Shown one piece after another: positions 9,304 to 21,432 of a stretch of DNA of 64,000 nucleotides. The DNA is from an uncultured Collinsella sp. (lineage in GTDB: Bacteria > Actinomycetota > Coriobacteriia > Coriobacteriales > Coriobacteriaceae), in the NCBI GenBank assembly GCA_900758475.1, contig CAAERQ010000021.1, positions 62,001-126,000 on the forward strand, given 5' to 3'. The notes below the pieces were generated by a model. That model had not been told where the DNA came from and searched no databases. It saw only the letters and a list, made by a program, of their open reading frames with translations. The position numbers and the translations under genes are program-made. Numbering within the stretch: the stretch's first letter is position 1; each line of letters opens with the position of its first letter.

Positions 9304-11712
9304 ATGGAATCGTTGTACCGAAAGTATCGCCCGCTCACCTTCGACTCCGTGGTGGGCCAGCAGCATATCGTCTCGACGCTCGAGCACGCCATCACCGAGG
9401 GGCGTCTGTCCCACGCGTACCTGTTCTGCGGACCGCGTGGCACGGGCAAGACCACTATGGCGCGCATCCTTGCCAAGGCGCTGCTCTGCCGCAATGCCGA
9501 GGCGGCGCGCGCCGAGGGTACGAGCGGCTGCATGCCCGACGGCACCTGTGAGGAATGCGAGCTCATCGCCGAGGGCAACCACCCAGACGTCTACGAGCTC
9601 GATGCCGCAAGCCGTACCGGCGTGGACAACGTGCGCGAGGAGATCATCAACTCCGTCAACTTTGCCCCGGTGCGCGGCAAGTACAAGATCTATATCATCG
9701 ACGAGGTCCACATGCTCACGACGGCGGCGTTTAACGCGCTGCTCAAGACGCTCGAGGAGCCGCCGGCGCACGTGATCTTTGTGCTGTGCACCACCGACCC
9801 GCAAAAGATTCTGGAGACAATCCTCTCGCGCTGCCAGCGCTTCGATTTCCATCGCATCGGTAACGAGGATATCGAGCGCCGCCTGGCATACGTGTGCGAG
9901 CAGGAAGGCTTCGACTACGACGACGAGGCGCTTGCCATCGTGGCACGCCATGCCAAGGGCGGCATGCGCGACGCGCTTTCCACGCTGGAGCAGCTGAGCG
10001 TCTTCGGCAACGGCACCGTGCATGCGGACGATGCCCGCTCGCTTTTGGGCGAAGTTTCGGACCAGATTCTGGGCGAGTTTGCGCGCGCCATTGCCGATCG
10101 TGATGTCGCCGAGCTCTATGGGCTGATTCGCACGCAGGTCGAGGAAGGTAACGACCTGCTGGAACTGACGCGCGACCTGGTGGCGCACGTGCGCGACGTG
10201 TATGTTGCCTGCGTTGCCGGCGCCCGCGCCGAGCTGTTTGAGGGCGGCTCCGAGCAGGCCGAGGCACTTGCTGCCGAGGCCGCTGCCTTTGGCGAGCATC
10301 CTGCCGACCGCTTGGCTCGCGTGCTGACGGTGCTCGACGATGCCGCCTTGGAGATGAGGGGTGCGAGCGACGTGCGCCTGGTGCTCGAGATCGCCTGCAC
10401 CCGCCTGACGCGTCCCGAGGCCGATTTAACGATTGAAGCTTTGGCCGAGCGCGTGGCTCGCTTGGAGGCCATGGTAGCCAACGCCGCCGTTCCGGCGAGC
10501 GTGGCTGCTGCTCAAGCGAGTGCACCCGCGGCTGTCACGGCTGCACCTGCGACGACACAACAACCGACGCTGATCTCAGGTGCCCGAGCTGCTACTCCTG
10601 CGGCGACCGCCGCCCCCGCTGCTACGTCCGCGCATCAGGGCGGCATGCCTTGGGACCGCGGCGCTGCTGTTCCGGCTGCCCAGCCTGCACCCAAGTCCGC
10701 GGCTCCGGCTCCCGCGCCTGCTGCATCGACCGTGCCGGTGTCCAAGCCCAACAACGCCGCCCAGGTTGCCGCCGCCGGTGCTGCCGAGACCCCCGCGGTC
10801 GAGGACGCCGGCGAGCTCCAGCGCAAATGGGTCGAGGTCGTCGAGCGCGTCAAGGCTCGTCAGGCATCCTACGCAGGGCTTTTGCTCAACGCCCGCGCCA
10901 CGGCCGACGACGGCTCCAAGCTCACGGTCTCGTTCCCCGCGGGCTCGACCTTTGCCATCAAGATGCTCGGACGTGCCGACACGCAGTCGGTGGTCCTGCC
11001 GACGGTCTGCGCGGTCTTCGGTCGTCGCACCGTCGACTACGTCCTGGATGGAGGTGGCACGCCGGCTCCTCAACATGAGGAGCATTCTCCATCTGCACGG
11101 GCTGCGGCATCTGCGGACCCGCAACCCGTGTCCTCGGCGGCCCCTGTATCCTCGAGCGCCAGCGCGCCGCAGCCAAAAGCGGCACCGACCCCGTCGGCGC
11201 CTGAACCTGCTGCGCCCAAACCGGCTGTTCTGATTCCCGCGCCCAAGCCTGTCGCGCCTGCGCCTAAGTCATCCGATCTGGCTAAGGCCCCCTGGTTGCG
11301 CTCCGACAACCCTGCCGGCGCTCCTGCCACGGGCAAGCTCCCGACCGAGCCCGCGCCCCGCGCGCCCGAGCGCGCGTCCGCTCCCGAGGCTCAGCCGTCT
11401 GCACAGGCTGCGCCGTGGGAATCCGAGCAGGTGCCCTACGACGACGCCATGGTCGGCGGTTTTGCCGCCGATGCCGGCGGGGACGATCTGCCCCCGTTCG
11501 ACGTGCCGGGTGCGGCATCCGCGCCCAAGCCCGCTGCAACTGCCCCCAAAGAGGAGGACGCCCCCGCCGCTCCCTGGGAGTCCAACCCCGGCGCGGGCAG
11601 CCCCTTCGGCCACCAGGGCGCAGCCCCGAGCATCCCGCAGACCGAGGACGAGGCCAAAGCCCTCATCCGCAACGTCTTTGGCCAGGCCACCATCTTCAAA
11701 CCGGTGGAGTAG
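9304..11712 (+). CDS. dnaX: DNA polymerase III subunit gamma/tau
   Basis: 802 residues. Clamp-loader AAA+ ATPase: Walker A GPRGTGKT (43-50), zinc-binding Cys62, Cys76, Cys82 and Cys85, Walker B IIDEVHML, and the SRC motif (SRCQRF). Domain III is complete to about residue 370. The rest is a long Ala/Pro-rich tail with an internal folded segment (about 500-585, LQRKWVEVVERVKARQASY...), longer than in many bacteria. The ATG at 9304 follows GGGGGAG; the reading frame stays open upstream but lacks a ribosome site there. I see no A-rich slippery site for a programmed frameshift, so a separate short gamma product is not supported. Confidence 0.95.
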   Translation: MESLYRKYRPLTFDSVVGQQHIVSTLEHAITEGRLSHAYLFCGPRGTGKTTMARILAKALLCRNAEAARAEGTSGCMPDGTCEECELIAEGNHPDVYELDAASRTGVDNVREEIINSVNFAPVRGKYKIYIIDEVHMLTTAAFNALLKTLEEPPAHVIFVLCTTDPQKILETILSRCQRFDFHRIGNEDIERRLAYVCEQEGFDYDDEALAIVARHAKGGMRDALSTLEQLSVFGNGTVHADDARSLLGEVSDQILGEFARAIADRDVAELYGLIRTQVEEGNDLLELTRDLVAHVRDVYVACVAGARAELFEGGSEQAEALAAEAAAFGEHPADRLARVLTVLDDAALEMRGASDVRLVLEIACTRLTRPEADLTIEALAERVARLEAMVANAAVPASVAAAQASAPAAVTAAPATTQQPTLISGARAATPAATAAPAATSAHQGGMPWDRGAAVPAAQPAPKSAAPAPAPAASTVPVSKPNNAAQVAAAGAAETPAVEDAGELQRKWVEVVERVKARQASYAGLLLNARATADDGSKLTVSFPAGSTFAIKMLGRADTQSVVLPTVCAVFGRRTVDYVLDGGGTPAPQHEEHSPSARAAASADPQPVSSAAPVSSSASAPQPKAAPTPSAPEPAAPKPAVLIPAPKPVAPAPKSSDLAKAPWLRSDNPAGAPATGKLPTEPAPRAPERASAPEAQPSAQAAPWESEQVPYDDAMVGGFAADAGGDDLPPFDVPGAASAPKPAATAPKEEDAPAAPWESNPGAGSPFGHQGAAPSIPQTEDEAKALIRNVFGQATIFKPVE

Positions 11713-11734
11713 CCTGTACGGGCGGGTATACTGC

Positions 11735-12208
11735 TCAAGAAGAAATCTCTTTGTCCGGGCGCATCTGTATTTCGGACATGTGTAATGTGGTGCCGCGTAT
11801 ATCGCATTCGAGTAGACAGGTACGTGACGGTCGGCCTAGGATGCTGAGGTCGATACGATACGTTGCATGGCTGTCCGTGTACTCGACTTGCTCGGCGCTG
11901 ACGGTTGCTCCGATTGTCGAGAAAACGCCTAGTTCGGCATCGACAATCTTGGAGTTCTTTATCTTGACCTTGAACTCTTGGTAGAGGGATGGGCTGTTGT
12001 AGTAAACGGTTCGGGTTCCGTCGGTGCACTCATCGGTCGCTTCCCATTTGACGACGGGCTGGCCCGAGCTGGCTATTAGCAGTTCTGCTCCAAAGGATAT
12101 AGCATGGGTGATGGCAACCAACAATGCCCAGCCGACAAAGAGATAGAGAACAAAATATGCAGCGGGGTGTTTTGAGCGGATGTTTTGGAGCGCGTCGGGG
12201 GCATTCAT
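11735..12208 (-). CDS. Small membrane-anchored protein of unknown function
   Basis: 157 residues: a cytoplasmic N-terminus, one transmembrane helix (about residues 17-43, YFVLYLFVGWALLVAITHAI), then an external beta-rich region of about 110 residues with two Cys (about 62 and 131-135). No family recognised. GC content is lower than in the flanking dnaX and ybaB genes, which hints at acquisition. GGAGG lies seven bases before the ATG, and a TATAAT -10 on the minus strand (12243-12248) gives it its own promoter. Its stop is 22 bases from the dnaX stop, facing it. Confidence 0.6.
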   Translation of the reverse strand: MNAPDALQNIRSKHPAAYFVLYLFVGWALLVAITHAISFGAELLIASSGQPVVKWEATDECTDGTRTVYYNSPSLYQEFKVKIKNSKIVDAELGVFSTIGATVSAEQVEYTDSHATYRIDLSILGRPSRTCLLECDIRGTTLHMSEIQMRPDKEISS

Positions 12209-12547
12209 GGGGTACCTCCAAATTGCTATCTATGGCAATCAAATTATACCCCACCGTCATGAGCGCCACCTCGAGTGGTGGCTCGGCATTTAGCCATTTA
12301 GTGGTACGCATTAAATGTCGGATTCCGGCTCTACAAGATTTAGCTTTCAATCTTATGCAGATGCGAATTATGCAACTTTGCATAATCATTGGGTGCGGTC
12401 TGCACTCAGGACATGTATATCGACTGAGGGAGCGTGTCCGCCCCGCTCGCTGGCCTCGTGCCGTGGTACGATTTTTGAGTTTGAAAGCCCCGCCGCGCTC
12501 CGGCTGCCCTTGCAGCTTGGCGTGCGGCCGCACGTAAAGGAGCCATC
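12209..12547 (+). other. Intergenic region with divergent promoters
   Basis: 339 bases without a gene. It holds a minus-strand TATAAT (12243-12248) for the small membrane protein and, near the right end, a plausible -10 (TACGAT, about 12467-12472) for the ybaB-recR pair. A small imperfect hairpin (CATTTA ... TAAATG, about 12297-12314) lies between. Nothing else is recognisable. Confidence 0.4.
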
Positions 12548-12868
12548 ATGGCCGGTATGAACATGCAGCAGATGATGAAGCAGGCCCGCAAGATGCAGGA
12601 GCAGCTTGCCGCCGCGCAGGAGAACCTCAAGTCCCAGACCGTCGACGCCTCCGCCGGCGGCGGCATGGTCAAGGTGACCGTCAACGGCGAGATGGAGCTC
12701 GTCAACCTCACCATCGACCCCGATGCCCTCGATCCCGAGGACGTCGATATGCTGCAGGACATGATCATGGCTGCTGTTAACGAGGCCGTTCGCGGCGTCA
12801 ACGAGCTCGCCAACAAGCAGATGGGCGCCATCACCGGCGGCCTCAACATCCCGGGCATGCCGTTCTAA
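12548..12868 (+). CDS. ybaB: YbaB/EbfC nucleoid-associated protein
   Basis: 106 residues, the usual family length. The N-terminal amphipathic helix (NMQQMMKQARKMQEQLAAAQ), then the conserved MVKVTVNGEMELVNLTIDP strand pair and a C-terminal helix, match YbaB/EbfC. These DNA-binding dimers are nearly always encoded between dnaX and recR, as here. AAAGGAG precedes the ATG. It is followed after 13 bases by recR. Confidence 0.95.
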   Translation: MAGMNMQQMMKQARKMQEQLAAAQENLKSQTVDASAGGGMVKVTVNGEMELVNLTIDPDALDPEDVDMLQDMIMAAVNEAVRGVNELANKQMGAITGGLNIPGMPF

Positions 12869-12881
12869 GACACACATATAT

Positions 12882-13478
12882 ATGAGCGCGAATCACAGTC
12901 TGCAAAAACTGCTCGATGAGCTGGGTCGTCTGCCGGGTATTGGTCCCAAGTCGGCCCAGCGCATCGCCTATTACCTGCTCGAGGCCGATGCCGAGGAGGC
13001 CCGCCGCCTGGCCGAGGCCATCCTGGAGGTCAAGCAGGAGGTCCACTTTTGCAGCCGTTGCTTTAACTACGCCACGGCCGACGAGTGTTCCATCTGCCAG
13101 GACCCGATGCGCGATACCACTCGCATTTGCGTGGTGGGCGAGCCGCGCGACGTCCAGGCAATCGAGCGCACGGGCAGCTACCATGGCCTGTACCATGTGC
13201 TGGGCGGCGTGATCAGCCCCATGGACAAGATCGGCCCCGAGCAGCTGCATATCCGCGAGCTGCTGGCGCGCCTGGGCCACGAGGACATCCACGAGGTCAT
13301 TATCGCCACCAACCCCAACATTGAGGGCGAGACCACGGCGAGCTACCTTGCTCGCACCATCAAGCCATTGGGCGTTGAGGTATCGCGTCTTGCGAGCGGC
13401 CTTCCCGTGGGCGGCGACTTGGAGTATGCCGACGAGCTTACGCTTGGCCGCGCTATCGAGGCCCGCCGCGCGATCTAA
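12882..13478 (+). CDS. recR: Recombination mediator RecR
   Basis: 198 residues, normal length. Helix-hairpin-helix LPGIGPKSAQR (about 17-27), a four-Cys zinc finger (Cys57, Cys60, Cys69, Cys72) and a Toprim domain with VVGEPRDV and the TNPNIEGETT segment. RecR loads RecA at gaps together with RecO/RecF. The 13 bases between ybaB and this ATG contain no clear Shine-Dalgarno sequence (CACACATATAT), so translation may depend on coupling to ybaB. Confidence 0.96.
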   Translation: MSANHSLQKLLDELGRLPGIGPKSAQRIAYYLLEADAEEARRLAEAILEVKQEVHFCSRCFNYATADECSICQDPMRDTTRICVVGEPRDVQAIERTGSYHGLYHVLGGVISPMDKIGPEQLHIRELLARLGHEDIHEVIIATNPNIEGETTASYLARTIKPLGVEVSRLASGLPVGGDLEYADELTLGRAIEARRAI

Positions 13479-13551
13479 GCGGCGTCAGCTCCGCGGCATG
13501 TCCCGTCGGCCTGCCGCACGGGGCGCTCATAATTGGGTGCGCGTTCATACA

Positions 13552-13567
13552 TTTGTTGTGCAACAAA
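13552..13567. promoter_or_regulatory. 16-bp palindrome TTTGTTGTGCAACAAA, candidate operator
   Basis: Perfect 7-bp arms around a TG centre. It lies about 170 bases before the secreted-protein gene and about 85 bases upstream of a candidate promoter. A related half (CGTTGCACAAC) lies at about 13627-13637. Closely similar palindromes stand upstream of the Rrf2 gene (44253-44264) and the LPXTG gene (52712-52727), so a shared regulator is plausible. Confidence 0.45.
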
Positions 13568-13653
13568 CCTGCTTTTCATCCGCTTATCGCGTGGATGGGT
13601 CCGGTCGCACCTCGTATTTGCCCATTCGTTGCACAACCTTTTGGGTTCGCTGA

Positions 13654-13659
13654 TACACT
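13654..13659 (+). promoter_or_regulatory. Candidate -10 TACACT for the secreted protein/kinase/FHA operon
   Basis: TACACT at 13654-13659, with TTGCAC at 13629-13634 as a possible -35 (19-base spacer, a little long). Transcription would start near 13666, only 16 bases before a terminator-like hairpin. Confidence 0.4.
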
Positions 13660-13681
13660 CAAATGTGGATGTGAAAGAATG

Positions 13682-13707
13682 CGCCGCTTTTAAGCGGCGT
13701 GTTTTTG
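13682..13707 (+). terminator. Terminator-like hairpin in the 5' leader
   Basis: CGCCGCTT (13682-13689) pairs with AAGCGGCG (13692-13699), followed by TGTTTTT. It lies 15 bases before the ATG at 13722 and just before its GGAGGAG ribosome site. It cannot be the end of recR's message by position alone, because a promoter-like -10 lies between. It may therefore be a leader attenuator. Confidence 0.5.
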
Positions 13708-13721
13708 TTGGAGGAGATCGC

Positions 13722-14621
13722 ATGCGGCCCGGGGGCACTCAGACAAAGCATGGCGCCGCGGTGCGCATGCGACGCCGGCTGGGCCTGGCACCTCGGGCGT
13801 GTGTGCTGCTGTCTTGCTCGCTCGTGCTGGTCATAGCCGGTGTTTCGGCTTATGGCATGACGGTGCCGTCCATGGTGCAGGCGCATGCTGCGCGTGAGCT
13901 GCATATTGGGCGCAAGGCCAAAAGCGACTTGGGAACGACAGCCGGATATACGTGGGCGAGTGTGGTCTCGCACGTTGTGTTCGGTGGCGACGATGCGGAC
14001 AGTCCCGAAACATCGGACAACGAGGTTACGCTGGCAAACGGCAAGACCATCGTGCTCACCAACACCAAGATCATCACGAAGCTTTCCAACAACAGTGTGG
14101 CATCTGTCATAAATAAGGCCGAGCAGCAGAAAGAGCAGGATGCGCAGCAGCCGGGAGGCGCCGGCGGCTCGGATGCATCTAGCTCGGGATCTTCTGGTGC
14201 GAGTGGCGATTCCAATGCGGGTTCCGGCTCAAGCGGATCTACGAGCGGCGGCTCGACGGGCGGTGGCACCGGCGGCGACACGAACTCGGGTGGCCTCTCG
14301 GCTGCCGAGGAAGAAAGCATCCACAGCTGGCTCGTGACCAAATACAACATGCTCGACGGCTACGTCACTCGAGCCAATAGCGCGGTTTCGACCTATAACG
14401 CTACGGGCGATACCGGACCGTGCGACACCCTGGCGAATGACATGTTTGTTATCCGTGCCGAGTTCGGCCGACAAAGGTTTTCGACCAAATCAAAATGGTA
14501 TCGGCAGTATGCCAATCTGTGGGGCTGCTATACCAACCTGTGTCAATGGGTTGGGCACTACGGCGACGACGACGTCGCGCTCAACAACTTCAACACCAAT
14601 GTGGCGGCGATCGCCCTATGA
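13722..14621 (+). CDS. Secreted or membrane-tethered protein with Ser/Gly linker, unknown function
   Basis: 299 residues. A basic N-terminus then a hydrophobic segment (about 28-50, CVLLSCSLVLVIAGVSAYGM) forms a signal peptide or anchor. A predicted external region follows (about 55-130), then a Ser/Gly/Asp-rich flexible linker (about 145-195), then a C-terminal domain of about 105 residues rich in Tyr, Trp and Asn with Cys at about 233, 266 and 271. No family recognised. GGAGGAG precedes the ATG. Its stop overlaps the start of the kinase gene (ATGA), so it may be the extracellular partner or substrate of that kinase (inference). Confidence 0.7.
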   Translation: MRPGGTQTKHGAAVRMRRRLGLAPRACVLLSCSLVLVIAGVSAYGMTVPSMVQAHAARELHIGRKAKSDLGTTAGYTWASVVSHVVFGGDDADSPETSDNEVTLANGKTIVLTNTKIITKLSNNSVASVINKAEQQKEQDAQQPGGAGGSDASSSGSSGASGDSNAGSGSSGSTSGGSTGGGTGGDTNSGGLSAAEEESIHSWLVTKYNMLDGYVTRANSAVSTYNATGDTGPCDTLANDMFVIRAEFGRQRFSTKSKWYRQYANLWGCYTNLCQWVGHYGDDDVALNNFNTNVAAIAL

Positions 14622-16459
14622 CGAACGACCTCGCTTCTACGGCAGCCCAGTCGCTCAACCGTGATCCCATGGTGGGCCTGCGCCTGGCGCGCGTCGACGG
14701 GTTTGAGCCGGCCGTCGCCCTGGGCACGGACGAGCTTCCCGCCTACCTGCGCCGTTTTACGATGCTGTTTGCCGATGATGCCACCATGCGCCGCGGCGGT
14801 ATCGGTCGTGTGACGCGTGCCGTCAACGCGCAGGGCGAGGCCGTGGCGCTCAAGCAGCTCATCTTGCCAACGCGCGACGAATTTGATGACGATGTCGCCC
14901 ACGAGGCGCTGGTCACCAAGTTCAAGGCGGCGTTTCGCGAGGAATATGAATGCCATCGTGCCCTTTCGGGCCTTAAGGGCTTTCCCCGCTTATACGGGTG
15001 GGGCGAGGTCGACGGCGTGCCCGCGATTGTCATGGAGTGGGTCGAGGGCGAGACGCTCGCTCGCCTGCGCCCGCGCCTTGCCGTGGACGATGCCGGCCGC
15101 CTGTCACCGCTCGTGGCGGCGCGCCTGGGTCGCGACCTGTTCGATCTGCTCTGCCGCATGAGCTTGGTGGGCGAGGGTTTTGTCCACCGCGATATCTCGC
15201 CCGCTAATATCATGGTGCGCACGGCGCGTCTGCCGCTCGACCGACAGCTTGCCGAGGGCACCTTCGACCTGTGCTTGATCGATTTTGGCTCGTCGCTGGC
15301 GCTCGAGCCCGCCTCTGCGGTGGCCGGCACCGGCGGCAAGGCGTCGTTTACCGAGCGCTATGCCACGCTGCGCCGTGCGACGGTGGCCTACGCCCCGCCC
15401 GAGATGCTCACCGACGATATCCCCGACCTGCGCATGCTTCGCATGTCGCCGGCGATCGATGTCTATGCAGCGGCGAGTACGGTCTACGAGCTCATTGCCG
15501 GTGTCGCGCCGTACGAGGTGGCGCCGGGCGCGTCGGGTACTTCGGGCTCGCGCAAAAGGACGCGCGATATCGCCAGCCCTTATCGCCTCAAGATGGATAC
15601 GCTGCCCGATTATCCCGTCGGCGCCCACGCACCCGGCTGCGACTTGACGCAACTGCTGCGACGCGAGCCCGATGTGGCACTTGCCGCGGCCGAACAGGCT
15701 CAGCAGCTGGGGCTCGATCCAAATTCCGAGGATCTGCGCGATGCACTGGCGTTTGTCGACGCTCAGCTGTTCGATGTGGTGATGGCCTGCCTGTCCTGCC
15801 ATCAGGAGGATCGTCCCGAGCCGGCTGCGGTGGAGGCGGCGCTCTCGGCATTTTGCGACCACTATGCGCAAAATGTCGCCCGCTCGCTTCGCGCCGAGCC
15901 GCTCATGCCGTGCCCGATGGAGGTATCGGGGCGCGCAGCCCGGCGTGCGGCGATGGTTGGTGCGACGGCGGCATGCGGCGTGCTTTGGGCTGTGGTCGTG
16001 GTATCAGCGGCGCTGTTGGCGTCGGGCGCCCATGTGACGCTCGTCGTGGGACCGCTTATGTGGTCCGGGAAGCTCCCGGCCATTATCGCCGCGCTGGCGT
16101 TGGCGCTGCCGGGCATGGTGGGCATCGCTGCCGGGGCCTTGGCGCGCGACCGCCGTGCGGGATTCCTGCAGGGCGTGTTGGCCCTTTCCGCCTGCGAGGT
16201 TCCGGCTCTGGCCGCTCTCGCATGTGCCGCGTTTTCCCAGCATGCCGTGGCGGGTGGTCTGGTGGCCGCCATAATTGCAACCTATGCGCTCACGTGGTTT
16301 TTGCTGGCGATGGGGTTTGCCTTTGAGCTTCCCGTCGTGTCAGCACGACGTGCGAAAATTCCCATGGCGACGCCGCTTGCCGGCGGAGCCGCGGCTGCCC
16401 GCGCCTTTGGCGGGCCGGCCGAAGTATCCGACACGATCTCTGCGACCAAGGAGGGCTAA
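14618..16459 (+). CDS. Ser/Thr kinase-like protein with membrane C-terminus (cassette kinase 1)
   Basis: 613 residues. The kinase domain (about 35-340) has a glycine-rich start RRGGIGRV, a VALK lysine, a catalytic loop HRDISPANIM (about residues 188-198) and IDFGSS (about 220-225). It has an unusual substrate segment AYAPPEMLTDDIPDL instead of the common GT..Y.APE. After a soluble region, four to five hydrophobic helices occupy about 455-590. Motifs and insert positions match the kinase at 56318-58327 far better than those of the wall operon, so the two are paralogues. ATGA overlap with the secreted-protein gene; the FHA gene follows after three bases. Confidence 0.85.
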   Translation: MTNDLASTAAQSLNRDPMVGLRLARVDGFEPAVALGTDELPAYLRRFTMLFADDATMRRGGIGRVTRAVNAQGEAVALKQLILPTRDEFDDDVAHEALVTKFKAAFREEYECHRALSGLKGFPRLYGWGEVDGVPAIVMEWVEGETLARLRPRLAVDDAGRLSPLVAARLGRDLFDLLCRMSLVGEGFVHRDISPANIMVRTARLPLDRQLAEGTFDLCLIDFGSSLALEPASAVAGTGGKASFTERYATLRRATVAYAPPEMLTDDIPDLRMLRMSPAIDVYAAASTVYELIAGVAPYEVAPGASGTSGSRKRTRDIASPYRLKMDTLPDYPVGAHAPGCDLTQLLRREPDVALAAAEQAQQLGLDPNSEDLRDALAFVDAQLFDVVMACLSCHQEDRPEPAAVEAALSAFCDHYAQNVARSLRAEPLMPCPMEVSGRAARRAAMVGATAACGVLWAVVVVSAALLASGAHVTLVVGPLMWSGKLPAIIAALALALPGMVGIAAGALARDRRAGFLQGVLALSACEVPALAALACAAFSQHAVAGGLVAAIIATYALTWFLLAMGFAFELPVVSARRAKIPMATPLAGGAAAARAFGGPAEVSDTISATKEG

Positions 16460-16462
16460 GCC

Positions 16463-17401
16463 ATGGCTTCTCAAGCTGAGCTCACCCCGTGCGGGGCAAT
16501 GTTTGACATCTTTAAGCGCGCAGCGCACCTGAGCCATATCGAACTTTGCGGCCTAGTGCTCTCGAGCCGCCCACTCGCCGACGGCCGTAGTCCGCAGAGC
16601 CGTGCCGCCGATCGCTCCTGGGTTTCGCGCTTTATCGTGCGCGCGCCGGTCGGCACGCTGCAGGAACGTTATTTTGCCGATTACGGCACCTCGGCCGCGC
16701 GCATTATGTCGCAGCTGGCCCTGCGCCGTCGCAATCCCATGGACGCCGCGGCCGTGACCAATATGGTGTGCGGCCCCGCTGGCGAGCCCATGGTGCGGGC
16801 ACTCGAGGAATGCCACCAGGACACGAATCTCTATCGCAATGCGCTCGAGCGCCTGTCGCAGGCGGCTGAACTCATGCCCGCCGAGCGCGCCGAGGCCATC
16901 CTGGTGCTGTTTGTCGCCGTGGGTTGCTCGGCAGATGTCCGCTCGTCGGTGACCTATGCCATCGACTACGCTCATGCGACCTGTGGCGGCGCCACGTCGA
17001 CGCCACGCTCGCTGAGCACATCTTCGGTCGCGGGCGAGCACGAGGTCGCGCCGGCGCATCCGCTGGGACTGCTGCGCGTGCAAAACGGCTACGTGGTGAG
17101 CGCCCCGCGCTGGATTCAGCCGAGTGAGGAGGGCGTCGAGATCGGCGCGCTGGCAACGGGGGAGGGCGACATCACCGATGTCGGTGACGACGTCTCGGCC
17201 CGCCATGCCCATATCTGGTGCGACGATTCTGGCACATGGTTTGTCGAGGACCTGTCGTCCACGAACGGCACCGTGGTGGTAAACGGGGCCACGAGCGTGT
17301 GTATTCAAGTAGAGCCCGGCCGCTCCGCCCGGCTCAGCCCCGGCGACGAGCTCAAACTCGGCGAATCCACCACCTATGCCATCCTCCTCGGCGCCCTCTA
17401 A
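16463..17401 (+). CDS. FHA-domain protein with unassigned N-terminal domain (cassette FHA protein 1)
   Basis: 312 residues. The N-terminal region (about 1-185) is helical and unassigned. It contains RNALERL, then the pattern VLFVAVGCSAD, which recurs in the FHA proteins at 55293-56282 and 58471-59427. After LGLLRV (about 200) comes an FHA domain (about 215-312) with DVSARHAHI and SSTNGTVVVNG, so the phosphothreonine-binding Ser, His and Asn are present. The glycine-arginine strand is atypical (EIGALATGEG). Directly downstream of the kinase, so it probably binds phosphorylated kinase or its targets. Confidence 0.82.
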   Translation: MASQAELTPCGAMFDIFKRAAHLSHIELCGLVLSSRPLADGRSPQSRAADRSWVSRFIVRAPVGTLQERYFADYGTSAARIMSQLALRRRNPMDAAAVTNMVCGPAGEPMVRALEECHQDTNLYRNALERLSQAAELMPAERAEAILVLFVAVGCSADVRSSVTYAIDYAHATCGGATSTPRSLSTSSVAGEHEVAPAHPLGLLRVQNGYVVSAPRWIQPSEEGVEIGALATGEGDITDVGDDVSARHAHIWCDDSGTWFVEDLSSTNGTVVVNGATSVCIQVEPGRSARLSPGDELKLGESTTYAILLGAL

Positions 17402-17881
17402 CTCATCCCCCCAAATAACTTGCGGTGAAATAGGGACTGATTAAGGTCGTTAACAGCAAAAACACTCCCTATTTCACCGCAACTGCTGTGGGGTTCCAGG
17501 GGACTGTGTCCGTCGGTGCCGGGCGCACAATAGTCACCCGAGGTAAACCTTTACCGGCCACCTATATTTGCCGAAATATGGCTTGACGGCGGGGTACAAT
17601 AAACCCGCATGCGGATTTCCGTTGCGGGCGCTTCCCATCGCCGGGGCGTGCCCGGGAGCATCCGACATGCGGCCTTTGCGGCGCTCGGTCATGTGCAAGA
17701 CGGGTAGCTGGGCCTGTGGAGCGCGTGCAGCCCTCCTCGCCTCGGCATGCCTTCTCTCCACGCCATGTACCTGCTGCTGAGTCCGCCTGCCAGATGATTG
17801 GAAGCAACAACGAAAATCCCATCACGCCAATATCCCGGCGATCGCCGGGGCCTGTATACCTATATGAGAGGAGAGGGGTAT
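17402..17881 (+). other. 480-base gene-free leader region of the pyruvate:ferredoxin oxidoreductase gene
   Basis: No credible gene. It begins with a 17-bp inverted repeat (listed separately). A TACAAT at 17595-17600 may be a -10, but I cannot place a good -35. The mRNA leader of up to 275 bases is GC-rich with several possible small hairpins. I compared it by eye with common riboswitch cores and saw none. A strong ribosome site AGGAGAGGGG stands before the ATG at 17882. Confidence 0.4.
17420..17482. repeat. Inverted repeat, 17-bp perfect arms
   Basis: TTGCGGTGAAATAGGGA (17420-17436) and its exact complement (17466-17482) flank 29 bases. No T run follows either arm, so it is not a classic terminator. 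It resembles the ends of small non-autonomous REP-like elements. Confidence 0.6.
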
Positions 17882-21421
<3,540 letters not shown>

Positions 21422-21432
21422 GTCTCTCACCG

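Noticed and set aside
10490..11700. Programmed frameshift in dnaX
   Set aside because: No A-rich slippery heptamer or following stop in the -1 frame with hairpin could be seen.
17600..17881. Riboswitch in the long nifJ leader
   Set aside because: No thiamine, cobalamin, FMN, glycine or SAM core elements seen by eye; a covariance-model search would be needed to exclude weaker families.
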